Part shown: piece after piece, positions 1 to 7,130 of the stretch
How the letters are laid out: each line of letters starts with the position of its first letter
Numbering within the stretch: the first letter of the stretch is position 1
Assembly: GCA_002841865.1 (NCBI GenBank)
Contig: PHBD01000027.1
Span: 1 to 40,711 of the forward strand
Source of the DNA: Deltaproteobacteria bacterium HGW-Deltaproteobacteria-19
GTDB taxonomy: Bacteria > Desulfobacterota > Syntrophia > Syntrophales > PHBD01
Direction: 5' to 3'
Length of the DNA stretch: 40,711 bases
The notes under the pieces: model-generated
The model's input: the letters and a program-made list of their open reading frames with translations, nothing else
What the model was told of the DNA's origin: nothing
Database searches by the model: none
Translations under genes and position numbers: made by a program

Positions 1-1656
1 GGCGTTCATCTCTTCCGATGCGGATGCGGACTCTTCGGCGTTTGCCGCCGTCTGCTGGGTGACCTTGTCCATCTCCGCGACGGCCTTGTTGATCTGGTCG
101 ATGCCTTGGGCCTGCTCGCTGGAGGCGGCGGAGATCTCCCCGACCAGTTCGCCGACCTTGGCGGCGCTGCCGGCGACTTCGCTGAAGGCCTCACTCGTCT
201 TCCCGACCAGCTCGGACCCTTCCCGGATTTTCTTGACGGTACCCTCGATCAGGCCCGAGGTGTTCTTCGCGGCCTCTGCGGCCCGCATGGCCAGGTTCCG
301 GACTTCCTCCGCCACGACGGCGAATCCCGCTCCCGCTTCCCCGGCCCGGGCCGCTTCCACGGCCGCGTTCAGGGCCAGCAGGTTGGTCTGGAAGGCGATC
401 TCGTCGATCGTCTTGATGATCTTGGAAGTCTCCTCGCTGGCGACAGTGATCTCCCGCATGGAACTGGTCAGGTGCCCCATGGAGTCATTGGCCTTCTTCA
501 CGACGGAGTTGGCCTGCTTCATGAGGGCATCCGCCTGGGAGGCATTGCCGGCGTTCTGTTTCGTCATGGAAGACATCTCTTCCAGGGAGGAGGATGTCTC
601 TTCGAGTGCCGCTGCCTGCTCGGAGGCGCCTTCCGCCAGGGACTGGCTGGAAGCGGACACCTCTCCCGCTGCGGCGGAGACCTGCTGCGCCGCCTCGCCC
701 AGCTGGTCGGCGGACATCGCGAGGGGGCGGCTGATGCTGCGGGCAAAGAAGAGAACGCCGACAATGGTCAAGGCCAGGAATGCCACGGCGATGATCAGGA
801 TGAAGTTCCGGATTGTGTGGGCAGAAGCGAGAAATTCCTTTTCGTCCTGGGTGAAGCAGACCGACCAGCCGGTGAGCTGCACCGGGGCGAAGCCCGCGAT
901 CTTGGGGGTACCGTTGAAGTTATAGTTCGCCGAGCCACTTTCGCGAGCCATCATGCGGTGGGCGATCTGTTCCATCCCATTGATCTTGTTTACGTTCAAC
1001 TCAAGGATGTATTCCTTCTTTGGATGCGCGATGGTGGTCCCGGCGTTGTCGGTCATGAAGGCGTACCCAGTCTTGCCGACCTTGATCGAGACGACCTGCT
1101 CGACGAGGAAGTCGATTTTCAGGGCAGCCGCTACGATGCCCTGAAATTCACCATTCTTTCCCAGGATGGGGGCGGCGACGACCGCGACGGGAGTGCCTGT
1201 CTTCTTGGACTTGATGACGGATCCGACATTGGCCTTGCCGGCCTTGGCCGCGGCGAAATAGTCTCGCTCGCCGATGTTGAGCCCCACGTATGAGCCCCCG
1301 ACGCCGTCCGCGCGGATTGCGCCGGTAGAGTCGCTGACGAAGATCGTTTCGTAGTCGTGGCCGATTTTCTTGAAAGTTGCAGTCAGGCGCTGGGTTGCCC
1401 CATCGGTCTTGCCTGTTGCTGCTTCCATCACGCTCGAATCGGCGGCGATACCCGAAATGAGCTTGATCTCTTCTGTGAGTGCCATGTTGACGAGGCCGCT
1501 CACGTTCTTTGCGACCATCTCGGACTGGCTTACGGCGTTCGCGGTCAATGCTTCAGAGGATTTCCAGGCGCTGAAGGCTCCAACCACGAGCAGAGGAATC
1601 AAAACGATCAGGATGCCACCGGTCATCAACTTGGAATTCAAAGACATTTTCTTCAT
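1..1656 (-). CDS. Methyl-accepting chemotaxis protein, C-terminus beyond the window edge
   Basis: Transmembrane chemoreceptor that senses a ligand outside the cytoplasm and controls the CheA kinase. The minus-strand translation begins [20 protein letters not shown], giving an N-terminal membrane segment. A periplasmic dCache-like region follows ([20 protein letters not shown], then [19 protein letters not shown]), then a second membrane segment ([20 protein letters not shown]), a short HAMP stretch and a long methyl-accepting helical domain. The conserved hairpin tip is visible as [20 protein letters not shown], followed by [18 protein letters not shown]. The start at 1656 was chosen because AGGTGG lies 7 nt upstream; an in-frame ATG at 1662 sits almost on top of that ribosome site. 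The gene is open to position 1, so the C-terminus is missing. Its high G+C and chromosomal type differ from the AT-rich cargo to the right. Family assignment is secure; the ligand is unknown. Confidence 0.95.
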   Translation of the reverse strand, partial: MKKMSLNSKLMTGGILIVLIPLLVVGAFSAWKSSEALTANAVSQSEMVAKNVSGLVNMALTEEIKLISGIAADSSVMEAATGKTDGATQRLTATFKKIGHDYETIFVSDSTGAIRADGVGGSYVGLNIGERDYFAAAKAGKANVGSVIKSKKTGTPVAVVAAPILGKNGEFQGIVAAALKIDFLVEQVVSIKVGKTGYAFMTDNAGTTIAHPKKEYILELNVNKINGMEQIAHRMMARESGSANYNFNGTPKIAGFAPVQLTGWSVCFTQDEKEFLASAHTIRNFILIIAVAFLALTIVGVLFFARSISRPLAMSADQLGEAAQQVSAAAGEVSASSQSLAEGASEQAAALEETSSSLEEMSSMTKQNAGNASQADALMKQANSVVKKANDSMGHLTSSMREITVASEETSKIIKTIDEIAFQTNLLALNAAVEAARAGEAGAGFAVVAEEVRNLAMRAAEAAKNTSGLIEGTVKKIREGSELVGKTSEAFSEVAGSAAKVGELVGEISAASSEQAQGIDQINKAVAEMDKVTQQTAANAEESASASEEMNA

Positions 1657-1730
1657 ATACATTCCACCTCGCACAGTATTTTTTTCGCCCCTTGCGGGTT
1701 CATTACGGGAATTGTGTCCGTGTTGGCCGA

Positions 1731-1746
1731 AGCAATATTGGGGCCA
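1731..1746 (-). promoter_or_regulatory. Candidate sigma-54 promoter for the chemoreceptor gene
   Basis: Read on the minus strand the sequence is TGGCCCCAATATTGCT. It has the -24 GG and -12 GC dinucleotides separated by exactly ten bases, as in the sigma-54 consensus TGGCACN5TTGCW. It would start transcription near 1720, about 64 nt before the ATG at 1656. No activator site was identified. Spacing is right, but the match in the -24 half is partial. Confidence 0.45.
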
Positions 1747-2151
1747 TGGCCACTTTCTCCTTTGTTCACATATGCGGCCACAAATTCACGAGCGGCCATG
1801 GATGGCTTTCCTGGCTGCGCAGGCTGCCGTCCTGTCCTTTGTTCGGGACACGCCGGAACGGATCAAAAAGCAAATGTCCCGGTCTTTGGACCAACAGGGG
1901 AAGAGGATCTTCATTCCGGGGCGCAATAAAAATTGACAATTCCCGTCATGAAAGTGACGATCCATCGGTCATGATTCTTATCCGTGTCTGGCAATGCGTG
2001 ATTCCAGGTGGAGGGAGGCAGGCCGGGCTGTCAAGCGAGAGCCGTCGTATGAACTGCCGGCCGGAACGGGAAGGCAAAGAGCGGGGAGATGCGAGTGGGC
2101 ATTCCCGTGGCGAGGGTTGTGGAATGCAATGGAGCTATGGATCAAAAAACG
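1747..2151. other. Gene-free stretch upstream of the chemoreceptor
   Basis: Open frames here have no ribosome site, no recognisable protein and compositional patterns of frame shadows. A TTGACA hexamer lies near 1934 without a convincing -10 partner. I see no RNA gene in it. Confidence 0.5.
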
Positions 2152-2195
2152 AAAAAAGGGGCCGCAAATGAATGACACCTGCGGGCCCCTTTTTT
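2152..2195 (-). terminator. Bidirectional intrinsic terminator at the tRNA 3' side
   Basis: GGGGCCGCA (2158-2166) pairs with TGCGGGCCCC (2180-2189) with one bulged G. It is flanked by an A-run on the left and a T-run on the right, so it can stop transcription both ways. On the minus strand it lies directly after the tRNA-Lys 3' sequence, where the terminator of that tRNA gene would be expected. Confidence 0.8.
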
Positions 2196-2200
2196 ATGGA

Positions 2201-2246
2201 TGGTGGGACGTATCGGGATCGAACCGACGACCAACGGATTAAAAGT
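2201..2246 (-). repeat. 46-bp attachment-site repeat: tRNA-Lys(UUU) 3' half, copy 1
   Basis: On the minus strand this reads as an anticodon stem-loop (CGGA-CTTTTAA-TCCG after the first bases, anticodon UUU), variable loop, T arm with GGTTCGATCCC, the 3' acceptor strand ACGTCCC and an encoded ACCA end. The adjoining sequence to the right does not form a D arm or a 5' acceptor strand, so it is only a 3' half. An identical copy lies at 4661-4706. Tyrosine recombinases commonly use exactly this part of a tRNA gene as attB, so this is read as an att site left by integration. Confidence 0.85.
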
Positions 2247-2369
2247 CCCTCAATGTCCCTGTGCTGGTGCGGGTTTGCTGGCCATTGGTTTGGTCATAAT
2301 TTACCAATGCCTTTATTCATAGGGATTCCCCGTCTCAGGTATGGTCACAGCCTTACACCGTCATCCTAA

Positions 2370-2401
2370 CTTTAAAAATGGACCGGTTTTGGGGAAGGTC
2401 A
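2370..2401 (-). mobile_element. Left-end remnant of a second, diverged IS3-family element
   Basis: Minus-strand reading from 2401 gives TGACCTTCCCCAAAACCGG, followed by a tail ending GTTAGGAT. It aligns with the complete left end at 2806 (TGACCTGCCCCCCAAAAACG, also ending GTTAGGAT). Only a few dozen bases of this copy remain. It abuts the broken OrfB reading frame of the neighbouring copy. Confidence 0.6.
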
Positions 2402-2455
2402 ATCCAGCCTTGACCGAACGTGTTCCACGCAGCGCCGGCGTCTGTCGGGACTTAA
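2402..2455 (-). pseudogene. IS3 OrfB N-terminal stub
   Basis: Directly after OrfA, in a different frame, the minus strand encodes SPDRRRRCVEHVRSRLD and then a stop. This matches the usual start of IS3-family OrfB (a Ser-Pro-x-Arg-Arg run followed by Val-Glu-His). It is cut where the neighbouring IS terminus begins at 2401. Confidence 0.65.
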
Positions 2456-2730
2456 TAGTTTCCCTCAAGCGCCTCCTTCAGGATCAACTTGTCCAGGGTC
2501 AGATCGGCCACTGCCTTCTTGAGCCGCGTGTTTTCCTTCTCCAGACCCCTCAACCGCCGGGCCTGGTCCACCTTCATCCCGCCATACTCCCGGCGCCAAC
2601 GATAATACGTCTGCTCCGCTATCCCCATCTCCCGGCAGATCTGGAGCACGTTGACCCCCTGGGGAATCTTTACATCCGCTTCCCGAAGATGCCCAATGAT
2701 TTGCTCCGCTGTAAACCGTTTCCGACCCAT
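2452..2730 (-). CDS. IS3-family transposase OrfA
   Basis: A 92-residue OrfA, the DNA-binding subunit made from the first frame of IS3-type elements. The N-terminal helix-turn-helix is visible (FTAEQIIGHLREADV, then VLQICREMGIAEQTYYRWRR). A leucine-zipper-like segment follows (LRGLEKENTRLKKAVADLTL), used for dimerisation with the OrfAB transposase. The start at 2730 has AGGAGG a few bases upstream. The gene is intact, but the OrfB that should follow is truncated, so it cannot support transposition alone. It could still act as a repressor of related elements. Confidence 0.92.
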   Translation of the reverse strand: MGRKRFTAEQIIGHLREADVKIPQGVNVLQICREMGIAEQTYYRWRREYGGMKVDQARRLRGLEKENTRLKKAVADLTLDKLILKEALEGNY

Positions 2731-2806
2731 TCTGACCTCCTCACTGATCCAGATCTGTGCCGCTATCCTAACATAAAAACTGGATCCGTTTTTGGGGGGC
2801 AGGTCA

Positions 2807-3466
2807 CCAGGTCAACCACAAACGGGTGGAGCGGATCTGGCGGGAGGAAGGATTAAAGGTTCCCAGGAGACAGCGGAAGCGGGGCCGCCTGTGGCTCAAT
2901 GACGGTTCCTGCGTCCGCCTTCGACCGACTCATCGGAATCATGTCTGGTCGTATGACTTTGTGGCCGACCGGACCCATGACGGGCGTCCCCTGAGGATCC
3001 TGACCGTCATCGACGAATACAGCCGGGAGTGCCTGGCCCTTGTGGTGGAGCGACGCCTGCAGTCGGATGATGTTCTGTACTGTTTGGCAGAGCTTTTTGT
3101 AAAGCATGGCGTTCCCGAGTGCATCCGCTCGGACAATGGTTACGAGTTCACGGCCCGGGTAGTTCGGCAGTGGTTGAGCCAGGTTGGTGTTCAAACGCTC
3201 TACATTGAACCGGGCAGTCCCTGGGAGAACGGTTACAACGAGAGCTTCAACGGGAAGTTCCGGAATGAGTTGCTCAACGGAGAGATCTTCTATACCTTGA
3301 AGGAGGCCCAGGTACTGATCGAGCGGTGGAGGGTGGAATACAACACGGTCAGGCCTCACAGCTCATTGAACTATCGCCCCCCGGCACCAGAGGTATGGCT
3401 TCACTGAAGGGCATCCAGATGCAGAATACTAACTCTGGATGTGGTACATGGTTTGGGGGCAGGTCA
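2807..3466 (+). mobile_element. IS3-family insertion sequence, 3' fragment in inverted orientation
   Basis: It begins inside OrfB immediately after the left terminus of the neighbouring fragment at 2806. It runs rightward to a terminal GGGGGCAGGTCA at 3466, the expected right end. It faces away from the OrfA fragment, which implies an inversion or a deletion between two copies. Confidence 0.85.
2808..3407 (+). pseudogene. IS3-family transposase OrfB, N-terminally truncated
   Basis: Encodes the C-terminal two thirds of an IS3-type DDE transposase. The reading frame enters as QVNHKRVERIWREEGLKVP. It contains the rve integrase core: the first Asp in WSYDFVADRT, the second Asp in CIRSDNGYEFTA, and the Glu in ENGYNESFNGKFRNELL. 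The C-terminus YNTVRPHSSLNYRPPAPEVW is typical of the family. The DDE residues survive, but the N-terminal region is missing, so the fragment is not expected to transpose. A GTG at 2826 could start translation, but it lacks a convincing ribosome site. Confidence 0.9.
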
Positions 3467-3507
3467 AGTTGGAAGTGCTCATCGAGAGCCTGGAAAGGCA
3501 CCATAAA

Positions 3508-4560
3508 TTGAATAAAGAACCTTTGATATACATTGCCATTTCAGCCGCCTTGTTTGGAATCAGCCCACCTCTCGCCAAGCTGCTCGTGAAGAATATCCCC
3601 CCGGTTGCCTTGGCCGGATTTCTTTATTTGGGAGCGTTCCTGGGGCTCCTTGTGTATTCTGGTATAACAAGGATCGTCTCTCCAGAGGATAAAAGAAGCG
3701 CGAATCTGAAAAGGACCGATTACCCGTGGCTGTTCGGTGCAATCCTCTCGGGCGGGATCATCGCTCCAATATGTCTGATGTTCGGATTGAGGCAGGTTTC
3801 CGGCTTTAGTGCATCACTGTTACTCAATCTGGAAGGGATCTTTACGGCGGTTATTGCCGTTATATTTTTCAAGGAGAAAGCAGGGGGAAGGCTGTGGCTG
3901 GCATTATTATGCATGACTGCAGCAGGAGTGCTCTTAACATGGGATTCAAACCAGGGTCAGTTCAATGTTTTCGGCCCCTTATTGGTTACTCTTTCCATGA
4001 TGTGCTGGGGCATTGACAATAACCTGACCCGCAACATCTCAGCGAGAAATCCAGTACAGATCACCAGAATTAAAGGATTGGTGGCCGGCTTGGTCTCAAT
4101 CTCTCTGGCTTTTGCTCTCGGGATGGACATAAATTGGGATTCAGCGGTTATTTACGCTCTCTTACTTGGCTCTTTCAGCTATGGGATCAGCCTTGTGCTA
4201 TTTATTAAAGCCCTCGAGGGATTAGGCTCTTTCAGAGCAGGTATGTTCTTCAGTCTTGCTCCGTTCATCGGTGCCGTAACATCCCTTGTGTTGCTGCAAG
4301 AATGGATCGGTTGGGTAATGTTCCTGGCTCTGATTCTTACCGTCGCTGGCTTCTGGCTCATAAGCACAGAAAATCATATGCATTCTCATTCACATCAAGC
4401 GATGATTCATACGCATTTTCACAATCACGGGGATCTTCATCATATTCACGAACATGACGGAATCATTCATGAACCGCATGTTCACGAACACAACCACCTT
4501 GAAGAGAATCATGTGCATCCACATTGGCCAGACTCACATCATAGGCACTTACACAAATGA
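3508..4560 (+). CDS. EamA/DMT-family membrane transporter with a histidine-rich tail
   Basis: An inner-membrane protein of about 350 residues with roughly ten hydrophobic helices in two EamA repeats (for example ISAALFGISPPLAKLLVK and LLLGSFSYGISLVLFIKALE). The last 60 residues are extremely His-rich (HMHSHSHQAMIHTHFHNHGD, and further HxH pairs to the end). Such tails bind Ni, Co, Zn or Cu and are seen on metal transporters and chaperones, so a metal role is inferred; the substrate is unknown. I chose the TTG at 3508 because GGAAAGG lies 9-10 nt upstream and the protein then begins LNKEPLIYIAISAALFG. An upstream in-frame ATG at 3439 lies inside the IS terminus. The IS end is 42 bp away and may have replaced the native promoter. 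The gene is intact. Confidence 0.85.
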   Translation: MNKEPLIYIAISAALFGISPPLAKLLVKNIPPVALAGFLYLGAFLGLLVYSGITRIVSPEDKRSANLKRTDYPWLFGAILSGGIIAPICLMFGLRQVSGFSASLLLNLEGIFTAVIAVIFFKEKAGGRLWLALLCMTAAGVLLTWDSNQGQFNVFGPLLVTLSMMCWGIDNNLTRNISARNPVQITRIKGLVAGLVSISLAFALGMDINWDSAVIYALLLGSFSYGISLVLFIKALEGLGSFRAGMFFSLAPFIGAVTSLVLLQEWIGWVMFLALILTVAGFWLISTENHMHSHSHQAMIHTHFHNHGDLHHIHEHDGIIHEPHVHEHNHLEENHVHPHWPDSHHRHLHK

Positions 4561-4631
4561 GTCATATTGGGAAAAGGGGGTTGCCAGTATCTCACGGAAA
4601 GAATTTGGTCACAACATGGTCACAATGAGAA

Positions 4632-4656
4632 AAGGGCTCCCTTGCGGGAGCCCTTG
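4632..4656 (-). terminator. Intrinsic terminator between the transporter and attachment repeat 2
   Basis: AAGGGCTCC and GGAGCCCTT form a strong stem over a short loop. Read leftward it is followed by TTTTCTC, so it best fits as the terminator of the tRNA whose 3' half is at 4661-4706. It can also end the plus-strand transporter transcript. Confidence 0.7.
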
Positions 4657-4660
4657 ATAT

Positions 4661-4706
4661 TGGTGGGACGTATCGGGATCGAACCGACGACCAACGGATT
4701 AAAAGT
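4661..4706 (-). repeat. 46-bp attachment-site repeat: tRNA-Lys(UUU) 3' half, copy 2
   Basis: Identical over 46 bases to 2201-2246; the identity stops abruptly on both sides. It again contains only anticodon loop, T arm, acceptor 3' strand and CCA. To the right the sequence (TCATACAAAACAACC) is not tRNA. It is read as the left boundary of the large element that fills the rest of the window, with the intact tRNA expected at its far end. Confidence 0.85.
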
Positions 4707-4794
4707 TCATACAAAACAACCACTTATAACAACATAACCCTTTGATTTTACGTCTGGTTTCCCGGCAGTACCCCTTCACAACCCCCTTTTCCTA

Positions 4795-4830
4795 AGTCCT
4801 TGTAATTCCTTCTATTCCATTTTAGTCCTT
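4795..4830 (-). repeat. Four helically phased short repeats near the attachment site
   Basis: AGTCCTT (4795), ATTCCTT (4805), ATTCCAT (4814) and AGTCCTT (4824) recur every 9-10 bp, about 90-125 bp from the attachment core. Phased short repeats at this distance are typical of integrase arm-type or excisionase binding sites. The assignment is tentative. Confidence 0.35.
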
Positions 4831-4969
4831 TTCTGTCTATCACAATTTTAGCACAGTCCCAAAGAGGGTCAAAAAAGTGAGGCACCCGGATTTTTGGTCC
4901 GTGTGTCTTATTCGCCTTTAACTCATTTGAGGGTTTCAAAAAAATCGGGAAAAGTTCGCGTGAACTACA

Positions 4970-5236
4970 TCAGCGGTCAAAAAAACTTTCTTCTTCATCT
5001 TCTGTTAGAAAAAACATTCTGTACTCCTTCGCGGTGAAGTCATCAACAATCATCATTCGTGAGTGTTTAGGTGATTCAGGCATTCGAAGCATACATCTCA
5101 TGGGAGGATCTTTCTCTTTTTCGTAAAACTTGTCCCAGTACTCTTGAGTCCAGCCCGTGATTCCTTTTCCATATCTAAAATACATTTCTTTGAACTGCTG
5201 TTTCGTAACCTCCCGCATTCGCTCATCTGCCTTCAT
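4970..5236 (-). CDS. Conserved-looking small acidic hypothetical protein
   Basis: An 88-residue soluble protein with no motif I can assign. It begins MKADERMREVTKQQFKEMYF and ends in an acidic segment (LTEDEEESFFDR). The aromatic-rich centre (GWTQEYWDKFYEKEKDPPMR) and MMIVDDFTAKEYRMFFLTED suggest a small alpha/beta fold. The start at 5236 was chosen because GAGGTGG lies 3 nt upstream of that ATG; a longer TTG-initiated version lacks a ribosome site. It is the first gene inside the element, transcribed toward the attachment site, the position where small excision or regulatory genes are often found. Nothing in the sequence proves such a role. Confidence 0.7.
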   Translation of the reverse strand: MKADERMREVTKQQFKEMYFRYGKGITGWTQEYWDKFYEKEKDPPMRCMLRMPESPKHSRMMIVDDFTAKEYRMFFLTEDEEESFFDR

Positions 5237-5362
5237 TGCCCACCTCAACGCCTATAAGATCAATCTTATTATGCATAATAAATTTGAAATGTTGCAAGAA
5301 TTTTCTCATCCAGTCGTCAAGTCTCCCGGGGAGTCATGACCTATATCCCAGCCAGATACAAC

Positions 5363-5384
5363 AAAAGCGCAGTTTCCTGCGCTT
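5363..5384 (-). terminator. Intrinsic terminator after the MucR-like gene
   Basis: GCGCAG-TTTC-CTGCGC forms a perfect 6-bp stem, extended by A-T pairs. On the minus strand it is followed by TTTTGTTG. It lies about 50 bp after the stop codon at 5435. Very similar GCAG...CTGCGC terminators occur at 19737 and 33605. Confidence 0.8.
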
Positions 5385-5434
5385 CCATTGTCCATCCATT
5401 ATCCAGATATCCATCCAGTCAGATATGACCAGCT

Positions 5435-5959
5435 CTATTTCTTCCCTCTCAGCGCTCTCGCAGCAGCCAACTTTTCCGGCAACCCTCTCGCAATCGCCTG
5501 TTCCCGCCTCATTGCTGCATACTTGGGAGCCACCAGGTCCACATCTTTCGGGATCTTGAATTTGCGCTTATACTGGCCAGGTTTCAATCCGTGCTCGACC
5601 ATCAAATGCTTCTTGAGGGTCTTGAATCCCTTCTTCCCACAGATCATGCACCCCACTTCGTCCGGCTGGAATGCTTCGTCGAAAGACAATGCAGGCCCTT
5701 CAGGAGCAGCTGGTTTCACAGGTTCAGCAACGACAGGAGCAGGTGTCTCAGCAACCTCTTTCTTGGGACGACCTCTCTTACCCTTGACCTTGGGTGCAAC
5801 TGCTTTCTTGGGAACGGTCACCGTCTCGCCACTTTCCAATGCTGCCAGGGTTGCGTAGACTTCGTTGATGGTGTCCAGAAGCTCCTTCTTGGTTAATGCT
5901 GTACCGGCTGCATGGGAGATGACAATTTCTGCTGCCATTTCGACGAGTGGATTGGGCAT
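5435..5959 (-). CDS. Ros/MucR-family zinc-finger transcriptional regulator
   Basis: A 174-residue DNA-binding regulator. The C-terminal half carries the prokaryotic C2H2 finger: Cys104, Cys107, His118 and His123 in CMICGKKGFKTLKKHLMVEH. It is followed by the family hallmark GLKPGQYKRKFKIP. An AT-hook-like KGKRGRPKKE lies at residues 59-68 in a Pro/Ala/Val-rich linker, which is unusual for classical MucR and should strengthen binding to AT-rich DNA. The N-terminus (LVEMAAEIVISHAAGTALTK) matches the MucR oligomerisation helix. The start at 5959 has AGGAGG upstream. Ros/MucR proteins silence AT-rich, horizontally acquired promoters, which suits an element with much AT-rich cargo. Target genes here are unknown. 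Confidence 0.92.
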   Translation of the reverse strand: MPNPLVEMAAEIVISHAAGTALTKKELLDTINEVYATLAALESGETVTVPKKAVAPKVKGKRGRPKKEVAETPAPVVAEPVKPAAPEGPALSFDEAFQPDEVGCMICGKKGFKTLKKHLMVEHGLKPGQYKRKFKIPKDVDLVAPKYAAMRREQAIARGLPEKLAAARALRGKK

Positions 5960-5988
5960 GGGGGAGTCCTCCTATGGTTAGATGGTAA

Positions 5989-6018
5989 ATAAATGCTTGA
6001 TTGTCTAAATATTGTCAA
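5989..6018 (-). promoter_or_regulatory. Probable promoter of the MucR-like gene
   Basis: The minus strand has a perfect -35 TTGACA (6018-6013) and an AT-rich CATTTA/ATTTAT -10 region 17-18 bp further on. Transcription would start about 25 bp before the ribosome site at 5964-5972. A GACAAT direct repeat overlaps the -35 and might be an autoregulatory site. Confidence 0.4.
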
Positions 6019-6077
6019 TATAATTTCTTCTTCTTGAGCATAAATCCCAATATTGTGTTAAAAATCTTCTTTATAAA

Positions 6078-6320
6078 CTATCCATCACGAGGTAGCCATC
6101 CTTTACTGTTCATTTTTGGTATTGCAAGATTATTCTCTTTCAAATGTTCAATGATTTTTTCCATGTTTGGCGATGTCCACCCATCCCAATTCGATTCATA
6201 ACAAGATTTGCACACTATAATTTGATAATTTGGGATGAGGGTTCCTGCATAAATGCCGTGACTATATTGAAACTGCCTTTTGCAAACGAAACAAGTGACT
6301 TTATATACATCCTCAGCCAT
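6078..6320 (-). CDS. Small zinc-ribbon-like hypothetical protein
   Basis: An 80-residue protein with two Cys pairs, VTCFVCKRQF (residues 9-18) and IVCKSCYESNWDG, spaced as in a small zinc ribbon. The start ATG at 6320 is preceded by AAAGGAG at good spacing. A C-terminal helix (NMEKIIEHLKENNLAIPKMN) follows. I do not recognise a named family. Metal binding is inferred from the Cys pairs only. It is followed on the minus strand by the MucR-like gene but separated from it by about 120 bp containing a promoter, so the two are probably separate transcripts. Confidence 0.7.
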   Translation of the reverse strand: MAEDVYKVTCFVCKRQFQYSHGIYAGTLIPNYQIIVCKSCYESNWDGWTSPNMEKIIEHLKENNLAIPKMNSKGWLPRDG

Positions 6321-6349
6321 CTTAATTCTCCTTTCTTATTGAAAAGTAA

Positions 6350-7087
6350 CTACAAATCAATAATATGAAGTCTGAATGAATTTTCCGCGATCACAGCTTG
6401 TCTATATTTAATTTCTTTTATGTCACGTGTGACTTTTTTTATTATTTCCTTATGTGAATCCGGCATTTCTAGACCATATATTATTGAGGACATTTCAATA
6501 TCCGATAGCGGTTCTTCTACATTTCCTTGGTCATTTACTAATCGCCATTCACGTTCGTATGCCCAATCAAGCGACTTTGTAAAATACTTAAGTTCAAAAA
6601 CATCCTTTTTTGTTGGATTAATAATCGGGTAGTCACGCTTATATTGAACACGAAGAGTCCTGTTATAATCACCCAATTGATTGCTTCGACTTCTTATAAA
6701 TTCAATACAAAATCCTCTGTGTGCATCAGCGTAGTGGGCCCATAACAAGATATTATTATTTGTTTCACTCAGGGTAAATACGCCAATATTTTTGAGTTCC
6801 TCTTCTGATTTATTAAGTGCCTCTATCCATTTCTGAATAAATTCATCTTGAATATTCCCCGATGTATCGAGAATGGTAGCTATAATGTCCTCTGTGAGTC
6901 CGATTCTTCGTGCATATTCGACAGCTTCATTTGGTGTTAGCTTGTGACTATAAGGAATTTTGCAGTCAAAGGGATCATTAAACGAATTTGGATTTGCAAA
7001 CCAGACCTTTCTGTTTATAAGAATTGATAGAGAGTGAATATTAAATGCCCGATATTTATATAAATGAGTTATTTCGGGATATTTCAT
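6350..7087 (-). CDS. DUF2971 domain protein
   Basis: A 245-residue cytoplasmic protein of the DUF2971 family. Diagnostic segments are LYKYRAFN near the N-terminus, RKVWFANPNSFNDPFDCKIP, ILLWAHYADAHRGFCIEF in the centre, and YFTKSLDWAYEREWRL toward the C-terminus. The biochemical function of DUF2971 is not established. Members occur frequently in defence islands and on mobile elements, and some sit beside toxin-like genes. The ribosome site GAGGAGG is only 2 nt from the ATG at 7087, closer than usual. The gene is AT-rich relative to the flanking replication genes, consistent with recent acquisition. Confidence 0.85.
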   Translation of the reverse strand: MKYPEITHLYKYRAFNIHSLSILINRKVWFANPNSFNDPFDCKIPYSHKLTPNEAVEYARRIGLTEDIIATILDTSGNIQDEFIQKWIEALNKSEEELKNIGVFTLSETNNNILLWAHYADAHRGFCIEFIRSRSNQLGDYNRTLRVQYKRDYPIINPTKKDVFELKYFTKSLDWAYEREWRLVNDQGNVEEPLSDIEMSSIIYGLEMPDSHKEIIKKVTRDIKEIKYRQAVIAENSFRLHIIDL

Positions 7088-7130
7088 TGCCTCCTCGACT
7101 ATTTTAGTTAAGCTTCACGTAGGATCGGAT

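Larger units (their letters stand above)
2402..2806 (-). mobile_element. IS3-family insertion sequence, 5' fragment
   Basis: This fragment starts at a TGACCTGCCCCCC left terminus at 2806, reads leftward through OrfA, and stops after the first 17 codons of OrfB at 2402, where another IS end begins. The TGACCTGCCCC terminus and two-frame OrfA/OrfB layout are typical of IS3-family elements. The remaining OrfB lies to the right in the opposite orientation, so the element is rearranged and inactive. Confidence 0.85.

Noticed and set aside
106-1293. Long plus-strand open frames across the chemoreceptor
   Set aside because: The minus strand encodes a clear chemoreceptor over the whole region; the plus-strand frames have no homology or ribosome sites and are high-G+C shadows.
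1692-2171. Plus-strand frame of 159 codons in the chemoreceptor upstream region
   Set aside because: No recognisable protein, no ribosome site, and composition typical of a chance frame.
2201-2290. A complete tRNA-Lys gene
   Set aside because: The D arm and 5' acceptor strand cannot be found to the right of either 46-bp copy, so only 3' halves are present.
4748-4939. 63-codon minus-strand frame next to attachment repeat 2
   Set aside because: It covers the phased repeats and has no ribosome site or recognisable sequence.
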